A stretch of 56,991 nt of DNA from Microvirga brassicacearum (GTDB lineage: Bacteria; Pseudomonadota; Alphaproteobacteria; Rhizobiales; Beijerinckiaceae), in the NCBI RefSeq assembly GCF_008757455.1, contig NZ_VCMV01000026.1:1-56991 (forward strand). The letters run 5' to 3'. This document shows, piece after piece, positions 9,367-19,869 of the stretch. Every line of letters starts with the position of its first letter. The stretch's first letter is position 1. Below the pieces are notes generated by a model. It saw only the letters and a list, made by a program, of their open reading frames with translations. It was not told the DNA's origin and ran no database searches. Both the position numbers and the translations under genes were made by a program.

Positions 9367-9858
9367 TTAGCCCTTGTCGCGGAGCAGCCGGGACTTTTCC
9401 CGGTTCCATGTGCGTTCCTTGTCGGCCTCGCGCTTGTCGTGAAGCTTCTTGCCGCGCCCCAGTCCCAGCTCGATCTTCGCCCGTCCGCGCTCGTTGAAAT
9501 AGATCTTCAGCGGCACCACCGTCATGCCGTCGCGTTGAGTCGCACCGATGAGCCGGTTGATCTGCCGCTTGTGCAACAGCAGCCGCCGCGGGCGCTTGGT
9601 TTCGTGATTGAACCGGTTCGCCTGCAGGTATTCGGGAATATACGCGTTGAAGAGCACGAACTCGGAGCCCGACGGACCCGCATGGGCCTCGCCGATGGTG
9701 GCCTTGCCCTGCCGCAGGGATTTCACCTCCGTGCCGGTCAATGCGATTCCGGCCTCGAAGGTGTCGACGATTTCGTAATTGAACCGGGCCTTGCGGTTAT
9801 CCGCCACGACCTTGTTGGGGCGATTGGGTCCGCTCGGCTTGTTGGGATCTTTTGCCAT
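9367..9858 (-). CDS. smpB: SsrA-binding protein
   Basis: Binds tmRNA and delivers it to stalled ribosomes in trans-translation. It has 163 residues from the ATG at 9858 ([20 protein letters not shown]). An upstream in-frame ATG at 9951 lies inside dapA and is rejected. Conserved segments [22 protein letters not shown] and the basic tail [19 protein letters not shown] are all present. It begins 4 bp after the dapA stop, so the two are co-transcribed. Confidence 0.96.
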   Translation of the reverse strand: MAKDPNKPSGPNRPNKVVADNRKARFNYEIVDTFEAGIALTGTEVKSLRQGKATIGEAHAGPSGSEFVLFNAYIPEYLQANRFNHETKRPRRLLLHKRQINRLIGATQRDGMTVVPLKIYFNERGRAKIELGLGRGKKLHDKREADKERTWNREKSRLLRDKG

Positions 9859-9862
9859 GGCG

Positions 9863-10747
9863 TTACGCGTCGACCAATCCGGCATGCGCCATTGCGGAGC
9901 GAACGATCGTCTTCGCCCCTTCCGAGACCGGCAGAAGCGGCAGCCGCACATCGGCCTGCATCAAGCCCAGAACCGAAGCGGCGTATTTCGCCGGCGACGG
10001 ATTGGTCTCGATGAACAGCGAATCATGCAGCGGCATGAGACGGTCCTGTACTTTCAGCGCCGCCGCGTAATCACCCTTGAGGCAGGCATTCTGCATCTCG
10101 GCGCAAAGGCGCGGCGCGACGTTCGCCGTCACCGAAATGCACCCGTGCCCGCCATGGGCCATGAAGCCGAGAGCGGTCGCATCCTCGCCGGAAAGCTGCA
10201 GGAAATCGGGGCCCATGGCCCGGCGCTGCTGGCTGACCCGGGCAATATTGGCCGTCGCATCCTTCACGCCGACGATGTTCTTGAGTTCGTAGAGCCGCGC
10301 CATCGTATCGACCGACATGTCGATCACCGACCGGCCGGGGATGTTGTAGATAATGATCGGAATGCCGATCGCATCGTTGATGGCCTTGAAATGCGCGTAC
10401 AGGCCGTCCTGGGTGGGCTTGTTGTAATAGGGCGTCACGACCAGAACCGCGTCCGCGCCAACCCGCTCCGCATGCTGCGAGAATGCAACCGCCTCGGCGG
10501 TGCTGTTCGATCCGGCGCCGGCGATCACCGGCACGCGGCCCTTGATCTCGTCGACCGTGACCTCGATGACGCGCTCGTGCTCCTTGTGGCTCAAGGTCGG
10601 GCTCTCACCCGTTGTGCCGACCGGCACGACGCCGTGGGTGCCGTTTTCGAGCTGCCAGTTGATGAATTTGCGAAAGCTCGCCTCGTCGACAGCTCCGTCT
10701 TTGAAAGGTGTTACGAGCGCCGTGATGGAGCCTGCGAATGGAGACAT
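9863..10747 (-). CDS. dapA: 4-hydroxy-tetrahydrodipicolinate synthase
   Basis: First committed step of lysine/diaminopimelate synthesis, condensing pyruvate with aspartate semialdehyde. It has 294 residues from the ATG at 10747 ([18 protein letters not shown]). Schiff-base Lys162 (VGVKDAT), Tyr134 (IIYNIPGR) and the GTTGES motif at 44-49 are intact. It lies immediately upstream of smpB and divergent from the lytic transglycosylase gene, with 175 bp of shared promoter region. Confidence 0.96.
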   Translation of the reverse strand: MSPFAGSITALVTPFKDGAVDEASFRKFINWQLENGTHGVVPVGTTGESPTLSHKEHERVIEVTVDEIKGRVPVIAGAGSNSTAEAVAFSQHAERVGADAVLVVTPYYNKPTQDGLYAHFKAINDAIGIPIIIYNIPGRSVIDMSVDTMARLYELKNIVGVKDATANIARVSQQRRAMGPDFLQLSGEDATALGFMAHGGHGCISVTANVAPRLCAEMQNACLKGDYAAALKVQDRLMPLHDSLFIETNPSPAKYAASVLGLMQADVRLPLLPVSEGAKTIVRSAMAHAGLVDA

Positions 10748-10922
10748 CGATATTCCTCCCAAATGGGATGCCGGGTCGGCTATCTGGGTTAGCGGTAAGA
10801 CATAAGGGCTGCGGCGCATCGGCGCAAACCAGCCCGCCAGAGGTTGTCCTAACCCTCCAGTTAGTGTTTCTTCAAGGAAATCATCGTCACATGTTCGCAA
10901 CCAGTGACGAATTGGGGGCCTG

Positions 10923-13031
10923 ATGAACCTCAAGACACGCCTTGTGACGGGCCTCCTGGCTTCCGTAGCGCTCCTCCCCGCGTTGCTGATCCTGCCCGCC
11001 GCAGCCGCCCCCACCATCGCCCTCCCGCCGCCGCGCCCGGTTCTGGCAAGTGCGGAGTCTCCTGGCGAGACCGACAATTTAGAGGTGATCGTCCCCGTCG
11101 CGCCGGCCAGCAGCGACGTGGAGACCCTGCCGTTGATCTTCCGGGCCTACCGCAACGGCGACTGGACGGAGGCTCATATCCTCAAAAGCAAGCTGACCGC
11201 GCCCGCGGCCGTGGCCCTGTCGGAGTGGTTCGCCATCCGCGCCGCGATTCCCGTGGGCTGGGAACGCCTGGCGGCGTTCGCGCGCGGTTACCCGGATTGG
11301 CCCGCAACCGCGCTTCTGCGGCGGCGGATGGAAGAAGCGCTTCTCGTGGAACGCAGGCCCGCCGAGGAGGTCCGCGCGTTCTTCGCCGATCAGCCGCCGA
11401 CAACCGGTTCGGGCCGGATCGCCCTCGCCTTCGCGCTGAAGGCGGAGGGTCTCGACGCGCAGGCGAACGAGCAGATCCGCAAGGTCTGGCGTGAGGATAC
11501 CTTTGGCGACGGGTTGGAAAGCCGCATTCTCGATCGATTCCCGGGTGTGCTGAAGGAGGCCGATCACCGCTTTCGGATGGAGCGGTATCTTCTGAAGGAG
11601 AACTGGTCGGCCGCGACCCGGGCCGCGGGCTTCGCCGGCAAGGACTACACGACGCTCGTCAAGGCGCGGATGGGTCTCTATCGCGGCAAGAAGAATGCCG
11701 AGAAGGCCTTTGCGGCAGTGCCAGCCGCCTTGCGCAAGGATTCTTCCTATATCTTTTCGCGCGCGCTCTACCTGCGTCGCAGCAATCAGTTCCTGGAGGC
11801 CGCCGCGGTGATGGCCGAGGCGCCGCGTGATCCCGAGCTGTTGGTCGACGGGGATGAATGGTGGGCCGAGCGGCGACTGATCACCCGGGAGTTGCTGGAC
11901 AGGAACGATCCCAAAACAGCCTATGCGGTGGCAAGCCATCACGGGGCCGAGTCGCCGGCGCAGCAAATCGAGGCCGAATTCCATTCCGGCTGGATCGCCC
12001 TTCGTTTCCTCAACGATCCGACAGCCGCAGCCCGCCATTTTGCCGCCATCGCCACGACCGGCTCGACACCCATTTCAACCGCGCGCGTCGCCTACTGGCA
12101 GGGCCGGGCGGCGGAGGCTGCGGGCCAGCGGGAGGAGGCCGACAAATTCTACGCTCTCGCAGCCGGGAAGCCGACCACCTATTACGGCCAATTGGCAACC
12201 TCGAAGCTCGCACAGCCGGTCGCCCTGAGGCAGGTCGAACCATTGCTCGCGGAAGACCGGGCCGTCTTCGAGGAACGCACGCCGATCCGGGCCCTGAAAT
12301 TGCTCAGCCAGACCAGCGAGCCGGAACTGCTGCTCGGGCTCTACAACGACCTCGCCCAGACCCTGGACGATCCCCGTCAGCTCGACGCCCTGGCGTCGAT
12401 TGCGGCGGCCCAGCAAAATCCGCGCGCCGTGCTTCTCGTCGGCAAGGTTGCGTCGCAGCGTGGATTTCCTCTCGATCTCCATGCCTATCCCCTCGCGGCG
12501 ATCCCGGATTTCTCGCCGGTGGGCGACGAGGTCGAGCCCGCGATGATCTACGCCATCGCCCGTCAGGAAAGCGCGTTCAACCCGCGGGCGGTATCGAGCG
12601 CCGGCGCGCGCGGCCTGATGCAGCTGATGCCCGCCACCGCCAAAAGGACGGCGCAGCGCTTCGGCGTCGGGTTCGACCTCAACCGGCTGGTCGAGGATCC
12701 CGCCTACAACGCCAAACTCGGTTCCGCCCATCTCGGCGAGTTGATGGAAGACTGGAAGGGCTCCCACATTCTGGCCTTCGCCTCCTACAACGCAGGCGGC
12801 GGCAACGTGATTAAATGGGTCAGAGCCTACGGCGATCCGCGCCAGCCCGGGATCGACCTCGTCGATTGGATCGAGCGCATTCCGTTCTACGAGACGCGAA
12901 ACTACGTCCAGCGCGTGATGGAAAATCTCACGGTTTATCGGGAGCGCCTGACCAACGCCGCGCCCGCCACCGCGGAGGCCGTGGCCGGATCGACGCTGGG
13001 CGCCACCGCCGATGCGGTGCCGGGCGAATAA
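10923..13031 (+). CDS. slt: Soluble lytic murein transglycosylase
   Basis: Cleaves peptidoglycan glycan strands in the periplasm, forming 1,6-anhydro ends. It has 702 residues. A Sec signal occupies about 1-28. A long alpha-superhelical region (~60-500) with many helical repeats follows. The C-terminal SLT domain (~535-690) has the catalytic Glu in [12 protein letters not shown] (about residue 548), [10 protein letters not shown] and the [12 protein letters not shown] motif. Length and architecture match the Slt70 type. It is divergent from dapA and followed 45 bp later by an alpha/beta hydrolase gene. Confidence 0.93.
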   Translation: MNLKTRLVTGLLASVALLPALLILPAAAAPTIALPPPRPVLASAESPGETDNLEVIVPVAPASSDVETLPLIFRAYRNGDWTEAHILKSKLTAPAAVALSEWFAIRAAIPVGWERLAAFARGYPDWPATALLRRRMEEALLVERRPAEEVRAFFADQPPTTGSGRIALAFALKAEGLDAQANEQIRKVWREDTFGDGLESRILDRFPGVLKEADHRFRMERYLLKENWSAATRAAGFAGKDYTTLVKARMGLYRGKKNAEKAFAAVPAALRKDSSYIFSRALYLRRSNQFLEAAAVMAEAPRDPELLVDGDEWWAERRLITRELLDRNDPKTAYAVASHHGAESPAQQIEAEFHSGWIALRFLNDPTAAARHFAAIATTGSTPISTARVAYWQGRAAEAAGQREEADKFYALAAGKPTTYYGQLATSKLAQPVALRQVEPLLAEDRAVFEERTPIRALKLLSQTSEPELLLGLYNDLAQTLDDPRQLDALASIAAAQQNPRAVLLVGKVASQRGFPLDLHAYPLAAIPDFSPVGDEVEPAMIYAIARQESAFNPRAVSSAGARGLMQLMPATAKRTAQRFGVGFDLNRLVEDPAYNAKLGSAHLGELMEDWKGSHILAFASYNAGGGNVIKWVRAYGDPRQPGIDLVDWIERIPFYETRNYVQRVMENLTVYRERLTNAAPATAEAVAGSTLGATADAVPGE

Positions 13032-13076
13032 TCCTTGTCAGCGATGGGGCAGGAATCGGCAAGCGCAGGGAGCGGG

Positions 13077-13973
13077 ATGAGCAGCGGCTTTCGGGACCTT
13101 TTCGTCTCCAGTGCCGATGGCTTGCGGCTCTATGTTCGCGATTATGGGCCGGGCTTCGCCCCGACGATTCCGGTCATCTGCCTGCCGGGCCTGACGCGGA
13201 CGTCGGGGGATTTTCATGAACTCGCCACGGTGCTGAGTACCGAGGCAACCCACCCGCGTCGGGTCCTGTCCATCGATTATCGCGGGCGTGGGCGCTCCGA
13301 CTGGGACAGGGACTGGAGCCATTACGACGTCCGCGTCGAGACGAACGATTTGCTGCAAGTGCTGATCGCGACGGGCATCACCGAGGCCATTTTCATCGGC
13401 ACGTCCCGGGGCGGGCTGATCGGCATGGCGCTGGGCGCCATCAAGCCGAGCCTCATCAGGGGCGTCGTTCTCAACGATATCGGGCCGGTGATCGAGGGCA
13501 AGGGTGTTGCGCGGATCAAGGGCTATGTGGGCAAGCTGCCGCCGCCGCGGAACCTCGGTGAGGCGGGACAGATCCTGAAACAGATATCCGAGGCGCAGTT
13601 TCCGAAATACACCGATGCCCAATGGCGGCATCTTGCCGAGGGAACCTGGCGCGAGGAAAAGGGACGCCTCGTGCTGCGCTACGATCCGGCGCTGATGAAG
13701 ATGCTGGATGCGATCGACCTCGGCATGCCGCTGCCCGACCTGTGGCCTCTCTTCGAGGGTCTGGGAAAATTTCCGGTTCTCGCGATCCGAGGGGCGAATT
13801 CCGACATGCTGTCGGCCCAAACCCTTCGCTTGATGGCGGAAGCTCATCCACGCCTCACCGCCCTCACCGCTCCTGATGAAGGCCATGCGCCGGCGATCGA
13901 AGGCAAAATCGCCGGGGCGATCATCGAATTCATCCGGGATGTGGAACGTCCACCGCGATCAAGAGCGGCGTAA
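13077..13973 (+). CDS. Alpha/beta hydrolase, substrate unknown
   Basis: A 298-residue hydrolase fold. The nucleophile elbow GTSRGG sits near residue 110 and the catalytic His lies in APDEGHAP near 268. An oxyanion-hole region LPGLTRTSGDF is visible near 40. I chose the ATG at 13077 because AGGGAG precedes it; in-frame starts at 13035 (TTG) and 13044 would add 11-14 residues. The family includes esterases and epoxide/haloalkane-type hydrolases, and nothing here picks one. Confidence 0.85.
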   Translation: MSSGFRDLFVSSADGLRLYVRDYGPGFAPTIPVICLPGLTRTSGDFHELATVLSTEATHPRRVLSIDYRGRGRSDWDRDWSHYDVRVETNDLLQVLIATGITEAIFIGTSRGGLIGMALGAIKPSLIRGVVLNDIGPVIEGKGVARIKGYVGKLPPPRNLGEAGQILKQISEAQFPKYTDAQWRHLAEGTWREEKGRLVLRYDPALMKMLDAIDLGMPLPDLWPLFEGLGKFPVLAIRGANSDMLSAQTLRLMAEAHPRLTALTAPDEGHAPAIEGKIAGAIIEFIRDVERPPRSRAA

Positions 13974-14153
13974 GGCGCAGACGAGATCTCGTATCGGTCG
14001 CGTGGAACCCCAGTCTTGCAGAGACTGCCGGTTGATTTGAAAACCTGCCGCGACGCTCCCGATGTTTGCCTCGCCGGGCACCCGCCTTCAGAGCCGGCAA
14101 CCTCTTCTCAGAACGGCGACCCGTCCCATGAAATGGCGTCTGCCCAAAAAAGA

Positions 14154-14179
14154 AAACCCCGGTGTTGCCACCGGGGTTT
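14154..14179 (-). terminator. Terminator after the porin gene
   Basis: AAACCCCGGTG-TTGC-CACCGGGGTTT is an 11-bp perfect stem with a 4-nt loop, 25 bp beyond the porin stop. The minus strand continues into a T-rich tract (TTTTCTTTTTT). Confidence 0.9.
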
Positions 14180-14204
14180 CCTTTAACCAATCGGGTTTAG
14201 CCGA

Positions 14205-15548
14205 TTAGAAGTCGCGCTGTACGCGCAGGCGACCTTCCCACGAGTCAGACGAGCTGATCGTGTTCACGAAGCCCGGGACTGCGAGACGTCCGCGCGGATC
14301 GACGTTGGCGTAGATGACTTCCACACCGAGGTCGAGGCCGCTGACCGGCTGCCAGAAGATGTTGGCGCCGACGCGGTATTCGCTGAAGTCAGGCAAGCCG
14401 ACCGTCGTGCCGAAAGCATCGACGAACGCCGCACCGCCCGAGTAGTTAACCCGCAGGTACGAACCGAAGAAGTTCGAACGGATCTGCGGGGTCCAGTAGT
14501 GGCGCAGGCCACCGGCGAGTGACCAGCCGCGACCCTTCTTGAGATCGCCCGACAGCGTGTTCACGTAGGCATCAACAAGGCCGATGTTGTTGCCAAGGAG
14601 GTCCGTGCGGGGGCTGATGATCGAGCCCGAGTTACCACCGTCGAGGTAGGTCAGAGCGCCGTCAGCGTAGGTTGCGGCGAACCACAGAGCATCGCCGGGA
14701 GCAAGCGCCGGCAGGTTGACGCCCACGGTAGCCGCAACGGCAAAGCCGTACTCGGTATCGGGGAAGTCAGAGAAGCCAGCTGCGTTCGTGAACAGGTTGT
14801 TCGAGCGGATCTGGTGAACCGCACCCGACAACTGTGCCGTGCCCCAGGTGCCAGCGTATTTCAGGTTGGCAACCACGTCAGGAGCGCGCTGTCCAGCATA
14901 GTCGAGGCCGGTAGCGAAAGGACCGCCAGCGATGAAGTTATTGCTGCGACGCTCGAGGCCGTCTTCCACCGAGAGGGTGGCCGAGAAGCCGTTGCCGAAC
15001 GAGAAGGTGTAGGCCAACAGATCGACGTCAGGCGCGTCGTCGAAACGCAGCGTGCCCATGTGACCGGTCGGGAGATCGCCGTTCGAGAAGAACGAGGTCA
15101 CGCGACCAGCGGTGAGGCCGCCGAACTGAATGAACGCCTGAGCGACGTTCGGGCTGGTGGCGATGTTGCCAGTAGCACCGAACGGCGAAGCCGACGAGCG
15201 GGTGATCTCGAAGCGGACGACCGAGCGGAGCAGGCCGTAAGCCGTTGCCGTACGGGCATCGAGCTGGATACGACCACGAGCGCGGAAGCCGACGCTGTCG
15301 ATGTCACGACCGCGGATGAGGCCCTGACGGTTCGGGGTGTTCCACAGGTAGTCGGCGCGAACACGGCCGCCAACGCGGAGGCAGGTTTCGGTGCCGGGGA
15401 TGTAGAAGAAGCCTGCGCCGTAGGTGGAGCAAACGCGAACGTACTCAACAGGTGCAGCCTTCTTCGAGGGAAGATCGGCAGCTTGAGCGCCGGCAACGGC
15501 GGCGAGACCCGCGACCGTTCCGAGAAGAAGGCTCTTAACGAGCTTCAT
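14205..15548 (-). CDS. Outer-membrane porin (Porin_2 family)
   Basis: Trimeric-type beta-barrel channel of alphaproteobacterial outer membranes. It has 447 residues: signal peptide 1-23 (cleavage after AGAQA), then ADLPSKKAAPVEYVRVCSTYGAGFFYIPG, the hallmark N-terminal constriction segment of this family, with a Cys pair. LRVGGRVRADY begins the barrel. The rest alternates short beta strands with Gly/Asn-rich loops and ends in an aromatic residue (LRVQRDF), as outer-membrane assembly requires. A strong GGAGG lies just before the ATG. Codon use looks highly biased, consistent with abundant expression. Confidence 0.95.
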   Translation of the reverse strand: MKLVKSLLLGTVAGLAAVAGAQAADLPSKKAAPVEYVRVCSTYGAGFFYIPGTETCLRVGGRVRADYLWNTPNRQGLIRGRDIDSVGFRARGRIQLDARTATAYGLLRSVVRFEITRSSASPFGATGNIATSPNVAQAFIQFGGLTAGRVTSFFSNGDLPTGHMGTLRFDDAPDVDLLAYTFSFGNGFSATLSVEDGLERRSNNFIAGGPFATGLDYAGQRAPDVVANLKYAGTWGTAQLSGAVHQIRSNNLFTNAAGFSDFPDTEYGFAVAATVGVNLPALAPGDALWFAATYADGALTYLDGGNSGSIISPRTDLLGNNIGLVDAYVNTLSGDLKKGRGWSLAGGLRHYWTPQIRSNFFGSYLRVNYSGGAAFVDAFGTTVGLPDFSEYRVGANIFWQPVSGLDLGVEVIYANVDPRGRLAVPGFVNTISSSDSWEGRLRVQRDF

Positions 15549-15796
15549 AGTTGACCTCCAAAGTTTCGAGACCCTGGGGGGCCCGGGTTAGCGCTCCAGT
15601 GAAGCGCGTCCCATTTCCCCTAGAAATTCGCGGAGCCACCCCCCATTGGGTGGAACCGAATACGACTGGGGTGCCCCCGCCGCTGAAGTCACATTACTGC
15701 GAGCGGCCCGGTGCGCAATCGAATGAAGGCGCAAAAGGGGCCGCAGAGGGGGCTTTTCAGAGGCGTGTTGCACAATGGCCACGTTCGACCGACTGA

Positions 15797-15815
15797 TCTT
15801 TACGACCCGTAAAGA
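15797..15815. promoter_or_regulatory. Operator-like palindrome in the porin upstream region
   Basis: TCTTTAC-GACCC-GTAAAGA has perfect 7-bp arms with a 5-bp centre, about 250 bp upstream of the porin ATG. A TTGTTA element lies about 20 bp further out on the minus strand. Symmetry suggests a dimeric regulator site, but the protein is unknown. Confidence 0.4.
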
Positions 15816-15992
15816 AACGGCCGCAGTTTCTTAACAAACCCTTGCGGCAAAAGGGCTTGGCATCGTCGCTCGCCCGCCGTGGAGGCTCCGAAGCATCCCG
15901 AAAGCAGGGTCGGAGCCTGTGCGAACGAATGGGAGGGCGGCCAGTCTCGGAGGCGTCCATCTGGCGGGGAAACTGGAAAAAATTGAGGCGGA

Positions 15993-16031
15993 AGGCCCCG
16001 ATCGCACCGAATCGGCCGAGATTCGGGGCCT
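15993..16031 (-). terminator. Terminator after hppD
   Basis: A 9-bp stem (AGGCCCCGA / TCGGGGCCT) lies 9 bp beyond the hppD stop. On the minus strand it is followed within 12 bp by a TTTTTT run (CAATTTTTT). The loop is long (21 nt) but contains its own small GC hairpin. Confidence 0.65.
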
Positions 16032-16039
16032 GCCGCAGG

Positions 16040-17155
16040 TCAGGCTACCTTGGGCTTGAGAACGCCACGCCGAATCTGGTCCTCCTCGATCGATTCGAAG
16101 AGCGCCTTGAAATTTCCTTCGCCGAAGCCGTCATCGCCCTTGCGCTGGATGAACTCGAAGAAGATCGGTCCGATCGCCGTCTTGCCGAAGCGCTGCAGCA
16201 GAACTTTCGTGAACCCGCCTTCGACCACGCCCTCCCCGTCGATCAGGATGCCGTCGGCCTTGAGGCGCTCGACGGGCTCCGCGTGACTCGGCAGGCGCTT
16301 GTCGATGCGCGAATAATAGATCTCGTTGGGCGCCGGCATGAAATCCACCCCGCGCGCCATGAGTTTTTCGATCGACTCGTAGAGATCGGTCGAGCCGAGC
16401 GCCACGTGCTGGATTCCCTCGCCCTTATATTCCTGCAGATATTCCTCGATCTGGCCGCTCTCCCCCGCATCCTCGTTGATGGGGATGCGGATCTTGCCGT
16501 CCGGGCTCGTCATGGCGCGGGAATGGAGGCCCGACATCTTGCCGGCGATGTCGAAATAGCGGATCTGGCGGAAATTGAAGAGCCGCTCGTAGAACCCGGC
16601 CCATTCCGCCAGCCGGCCGCGGACCACGTTGTGGGTCAGGTGGTCGAGATAATAGAGGCCGACGCCCTCAGGCTTTGGATCCGGCTCGCCGAGCCACTCG
16701 AAATCGACGTCGTAGATCGAGCCTTTTTCGCCGTAGCGGTCGACAAGGTAGATCTGCAGACCGCCGATGCCCTCGATGGCCGGGATCTCGAGCTCGTTCG
16801 GACCGGTCTGCGTCCGCACCGGCTTGGCACCGAGTGAAATTGCGCGGTCATAGGCGTGCTTCGCGTCGACCACGCGGAATGCCATCGCGGGTGCCGAAGG
16901 GCCGTGCTGGCGCGCAAACTGCTCGGCAAAGGATCCCGGCTGCGCGTTGACGATGAAGTTGATGTCGCCCTGCCGGTAAAGCATCACATTCTTGGATCGA
17001 TGCCTGGCCACGAGCGAGAAGCCCATCATCTTGAACAGCCGGTCGAGCACCTGCGGATCGGGATGACAGAATTCCACGAATTCGAAGCCGTCCGTACCCA
17101 TCGGGTTTTCGTCCGAAATGGCAGGGGGCGGTGCGTCGTGCGGGAACGGACCCAT
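16040..17155 (-). CDS. hppD: 4-hydroxyphenylpyruvate dioxygenase
   Basis: Fe(II) enzyme turning 4-hydroxyphenylpyruvate into homogentisate in tyrosine breakdown. It has 371 residues from the ATG at 17155 ([20 protein letters not shown]), preceded by AGGAGAAAAGCC. It has two vicinal-oxygen-chelate domains. Iron ligands are His172 ([10 protein letters not shown]), His250 (GIQHVAL) and Glu334 (FFEFIQRKG), with the same spacing as the characterised Pseudomonas enzyme. The C-terminal gating helix ([21 protein letters not shown]) is intact. It is the last gene of the marR-maiA-hppD set. Confidence 0.97.
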   Translation of the reverse strand: MGPFPHDAPPPAISDENPMGTDGFEFVEFCHPDPQVLDRLFKMMGFSLVARHRSKNVMLYRQGDINFIVNAQPGSFAEQFARQHGPSAPAMAFRVVDAKHAYDRAISLGAKPVRTQTGPNELEIPAIEGIGGLQIYLVDRYGEKGSIYDVDFEWLGEPDPKPEGVGLYYLDHLTHNVVRGRLAEWAGFYERLFNFRQIRYFDIAGKMSGLHSRAMTSPDGKIRIPINEDAGESGQIEEYLQEYKGEGIQHVALGSTDLYESIEKLMARGVDFMPAPNEIYYSRIDKRLPSHAEPVERLKADGILIDGEGVVEGGFTKVLLQRFGKTAIGPIFFEFIQRKGDDGFGEGNFKALFESIEEDQIRRGVLKPKVA

Positions 17156-17246
17156 GGCTTTTCTCCTGTTGGCATGTCCGGCCGGCAGCCGAACGATGGT
17201 CTTGAAACGCGGCGGCACGGCGACGCGTTTCGTGATCGAACCCTGA

Positions 17247-17879
17247 TCAGCTCTCGGCGGCGTCGGGCTGGCGCGCCGGCGCCGCCCTTTCAAACGCAGG
17301 CAGTTTGGAGCATGCGACATCGGCGCCCGCGATCTTCGGGTAATCGGCAAGCGAAATGTCGAAGCGCCGGGCGTTGAAAACCTGCGGAACCAGGTAGATG
17401 TCGGCCATTGTCGGGCGTGATCCAAAAGCAAACGGCCCCGGCTCGATCAGCGCCTCGATGGCGTCGAAACCAGCGCGGACCCAATGCGCATACCAGGCAT
17501 CGGCTGTCACTTGGTCGTGCCCGAGACGGTTCTTGAGATAGGCAAGCGTGCCAGAATTGTTGAGCGGATGGATGTCGCAACCGATCATGCTCGCGACCGC
17601 GCGCACCTTCGCGCGATTGACCGCGCCGACGGGCAGCAACGGCGGGTCCGGATAGGCCTCGTCGAGATATTCGATGATCGCCGGCGACTGGGTGAGAATG
17701 GAGCCGCCGATATCGAGCGCGGGCAGGCGGTGCTGCGGATTGATCGCGCCATATTCGGCCAGACGCTGCTCGCCTTTCAGCAGGTTGATCGCGACGGATT
17801 CATAAGACACGCCCTTCAGGTTCAAGGCGATTCTGACCCGGTATGCGGCCGACGACCTGAAATAGGTGTAGAGCTTCAC
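17247..17879 (-). CDS. maiA: Maleylacetoacetate isomerase (zeta-class GST)
   Basis: Glutathione-dependent cis-trans isomerase that follows homogentisate dioxygenase. It has 210 residues. The zeta-class signature near the N-terminus, with [11 protein letters not shown] at 9-19, is intact, as is the QSPAIIEYL glutathione-site motif. The start overlaps the end of marR by 4 nt (ATGA), implying translational coupling. hppD follows after 91 bp. Confidence 0.94.
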   Translation of the reverse strand: MKLYTYFRSSAAYRVRIALNLKGVSYESVAINLLKGEQRLAEYGAINPQHRLPALDIGGSILTQSPAIIEYLDEAYPDPPLLPVGAVNRAKVRAVASMIGCDIHPLNNSGTLAYLKNRLGHDQVTADAWYAHWVRAGFDAIEALIEPGPFAFGSRPTMADIYLVPQVFNARRFDISLADYPKIAGADVACSKLPAFERAAPARQPDAAES

Positions 17880-18373
17880 TGTCCCGCCTCCCCGTCCGGC
17901 GCCATCGCGCGTGCATGCCGCGTCAGCTTGTCCATGAGGGAGGACAGCGTCCTCTGTTCTTCGCGGCTCAGGACGGATACCAGCTGTTCTTCGAAAGCGA
18001 GCGCCTGGGGCGCGAGCGACGCATAGATCGCACGCCCTTGCGCGGTGAGTGCAAGAAGCTCCTCGCGGCGGTCCTGCTGGTTTGCCCGGCGCACCACCAG
18101 GCCCCGCTCCTCGAGCGCGGAGACCGCCCGCGAAACCGTCGATTTGTGCATGATGCCGTGGGCTGCGATGTCGCGCGCGGTCCGCACATCATATTGTCCG
18201 AGCGTGGCAATGACGCGCCAGCCCGGAATCGAAAGACCGAACCGTTCGGCATAAATTTGCGCCAGGGCGTTGGAACTCAAGGCAGCAAGGACGTTCAGCC
18301 GATAGGGCAGGAAGCGCTCCAGCACCACCAGTGCGTCGAATTCATCCTTGCGGGCCGTGGAACGTGTTGCCAT
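17876..18373 (-). CDS. MarR-family regulator, probably of homogentisate genes
   Basis: A 165-residue winged-helix protein. The recognition helix region lies in ARDIAAHGIMHKSTVSRAVSALEERGLV (~68-95) and the wing in RRANQQDRREELLALT. It is divergent from hmgA, with 118 bp between them holding two matching 14-bp inverted repeats. It is also the first gene of the maiA-hppD transcript, so it probably controls both directions. Likely ligands are homogentisate or a neighbouring intermediate, by inference. Confidence 0.9.
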   Translation of the reverse strand: MATRSTARKDEFDALVVLERFLPYRLNVLAALSSNALAQIYAERFGLSIPGWRVIATLGQYDVRTARDIAAHGIMHKSTVSRAVSALEERGLVVRRANQQDRREELLALTAQGRAIYASLAPQALAFEEQLVSVLSREEQRTLSSLMDKLTRHARAMAPDGEAGQ

Positions 18374-18385
18374 CGCCGATTAACC

Positions 18386-18399
18386 GTTGCTCCTGCAAC
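18386..18399. promoter_or_regulatory. Operator candidate 1 (GTTGC-N4-GCAAC)
   Basis: A perfect 5-bp inverted repeat GTTGC-TCCT-GCAAC lies 12 bp upstream of the MarR gene start, in the marR-hmgA divergent interval. The size and symmetry suit a MarR dimer. Confidence 0.5.
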
Positions 18400-18414
18400 C
18401 AATAAGCGATATTC

Positions 18415-18428
18415 GTTGCACTGACAAC
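18415..18428. promoter_or_regulatory. Operator candidate 2 (GTTGC-N4-ACAAC)
   Basis: GTTGC-ACTG-ACAAC repeats the pattern of the first site (one mismatch) exactly 29 bp away, close to three helical turns, so both sites face nearly the same side of DNA. It lies 64 bp upstream of the hmgA ATG. Confidence 0.45.
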
Positions 18429-18491
18429 TACTTTCGGCACGCGGATCGCACCGGCAAGCGAGGCCGCCCGCGCCATGCGAAGGAGAGGACC

Positions 18492-19856
18492 ATGAACGTT
18501 CAGAGCGTTTCGAATATTCACTCCCGCGAACACCGAAAAAGCGCCATCGTCGCCGGCTACATGTCGGGCTTCGGCAACAGCTTCGAGACCGAGGCTCTGG
18601 AGGGCGCGCTGCCGATCGGCAGAAACTCACCGCAGAAGCTCAATTACGGACTCTATGCGGAGCAATTGTCGGGCTCGCCCTTCACGGCGCCACAGGCGAC
18701 CAACCAGCGCTCGTGGCTCTACCGCATCCGTCCGAGCGTCAAGCATTCCGGCCGCTATGTGAAGGTCGACAAAGGCCTGATGAGAACAGCGCCGACGCGC
18801 GAGGATACCGATCTTCCCATCGGCCAATTGCGCTGGGATCCGACACCGCTGCCCGAGGAGGACGTCACGTTTCTCGAAGGCTTGCGGACGATCACGACCG
18901 CCGGAGATTCCGACACGCAGGTCGGCATGGCGGCGCATGTGCTCGTCGTCACGGCCTCCATGACGAACGCGTATTTCTTCAATGCCGACGGCGAATACCT
19001 GATTGTCGCGCAGGAGAATGGGCTTCGCTTCCGCACCGAGTTCGGCATCATCGATATCGAGCCGGGTGAGATCTGCATCATTCCGCGCGGCGTCATCTTC
19101 ACGGTCGAGTTGCTGAACGGTGCGGCGCGCGCATTCGTCTGCGAAAATTACGGCGGCTCTTTCACCCTGCCCGATCGCGGTCCCATCGGCGCCAATTGCC
19201 TTGCCAACCCGCGCGATTTTCTCACCCCCGTCGCGGCCTATGAGGACCGGCAGGAACCGTCATGGCTCTTCGTCAAATGGGGCGGCGAACTCTACAAGAC
19301 CGAGATCGGCCAATCGCCGCTCGATGTGGTGGCATGGCACGGCAACTACGCGCCCTACAAATACGACCTGCGCCATTTCTCGCCGGTGGGCGCGATCATG
19401 TTCGACCATCCCGATCCGTCCATCTTCACGGTGATGACGGCGCCGTCGGAAACGCCCGGCACCGCCAATGTGGATTTCGTCATCTTTCCCGAACGGTGGT
19501 CGGTAGCCGAGAATACGTTCCGGCCGCCGTGGTATCACCGCAACCTGATGTCGGAATTCATGGGGCTGGTCTATGGCGTCTATGACGCCAAGCCCGAGGG
19601 TTTCGTGCCGGGCGGATTCTCGCTGCACAACCAGATGCTGCCGCACGGTCCCGACGCATCGGCGTTCGACCATGCGAGCAATGTCGAACTCAAGCCCGTG
19701 AAACTCACCGGCACGCTGGCGTTCATGTTCGAGACTCGCTTTCCGCAGCGCGTAACGAAGTACGCCGCCGAATTGCCGACGCTGCAGAGAGACTACATCG
19801 ATTGCTGGCGCGATTTAAAAAAGATGTTTGATCCGGGGCAGCGCGAGCCGCGTTGA
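18492..19856 (+). CDS. hmgA: Homogentisate 1,2-dioxygenase
   Basis: Ring-cleaving Fe(II) enzyme producing maleylacetoacetate. It has 454 residues from the ATG at 18492, with AAGGAGAGG upstream. An upstream in-frame ATG at 18387 lies inside the putative operators and is rejected. Iron ligands are His349 and Glu355 ([13 protein letters not shown]) and His385 ([11 protein letters not shown]). The opening [20 protein letters not shown] is family-typical. It is transcribed away from marR-maiA-hppD. Confidence 0.97.
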   Translation: MNVQSVSNIHSREHRKSAIVAGYMSGFGNSFETEALEGALPIGRNSPQKLNYGLYAEQLSGSPFTAPQATNQRSWLYRIRPSVKHSGRYVKVDKGLMRTAPTREDTDLPIGQLRWDPTPLPEEDVTFLEGLRTITTAGDSDTQVGMAAHVLVVTASMTNAYFFNADGEYLIVAQENGLRFRTEFGIIDIEPGEICIIPRGVIFTVELLNGAARAFVCENYGGSFTLPDRGPIGANCLANPRDFLTPVAAYEDRQEPSWLFVKWGGELYKTEIGQSPLDVVAWHGNYAPYKYDLRHFSPVGAIMFDHPDPSIFTVMTAPSETPGTANVDFVIFPERWSVAENTFRPPWYHRNLMSEFMGLVYGVYDAKPEGFVPGGFSLHNQMLPHGPDASAFDHASNVELKPVKLTGTLAFMFETRFPQRVTKYAAELPTLQRDYIDCWRDLKKMFDPGQREPR

Positions 19857-19869
19857 AGGCGTCGTCCGT

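Larger units (their letters stand above)
15549..16039. other. 491-bp gene-free interval upstream of the porin gene
   Basis: It holds the porin leader (GGAGG at 15555-15559), an inverted repeat at 15797-15815 and, at its far end, the hppD terminator at 15993-16031. Frames that stay open here lack ribosome sites and family features. I see no RNA gene. A long untranslated leader is plausible for a regulated porin. Confidence 0.6.

Noticed and set aside
13930..14190. An 86-codon minus-strand frame between the alpha/beta hydrolase and porin genes
   Set aside because: It spans the porin terminator and lacks a ribosome site or recognisable sequence.
15842..16837. A 331-codon plus-strand frame upstream of and across hppD
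   Set aside because: Most of it is antisense to hppD, whose iron ligands and length are complete.
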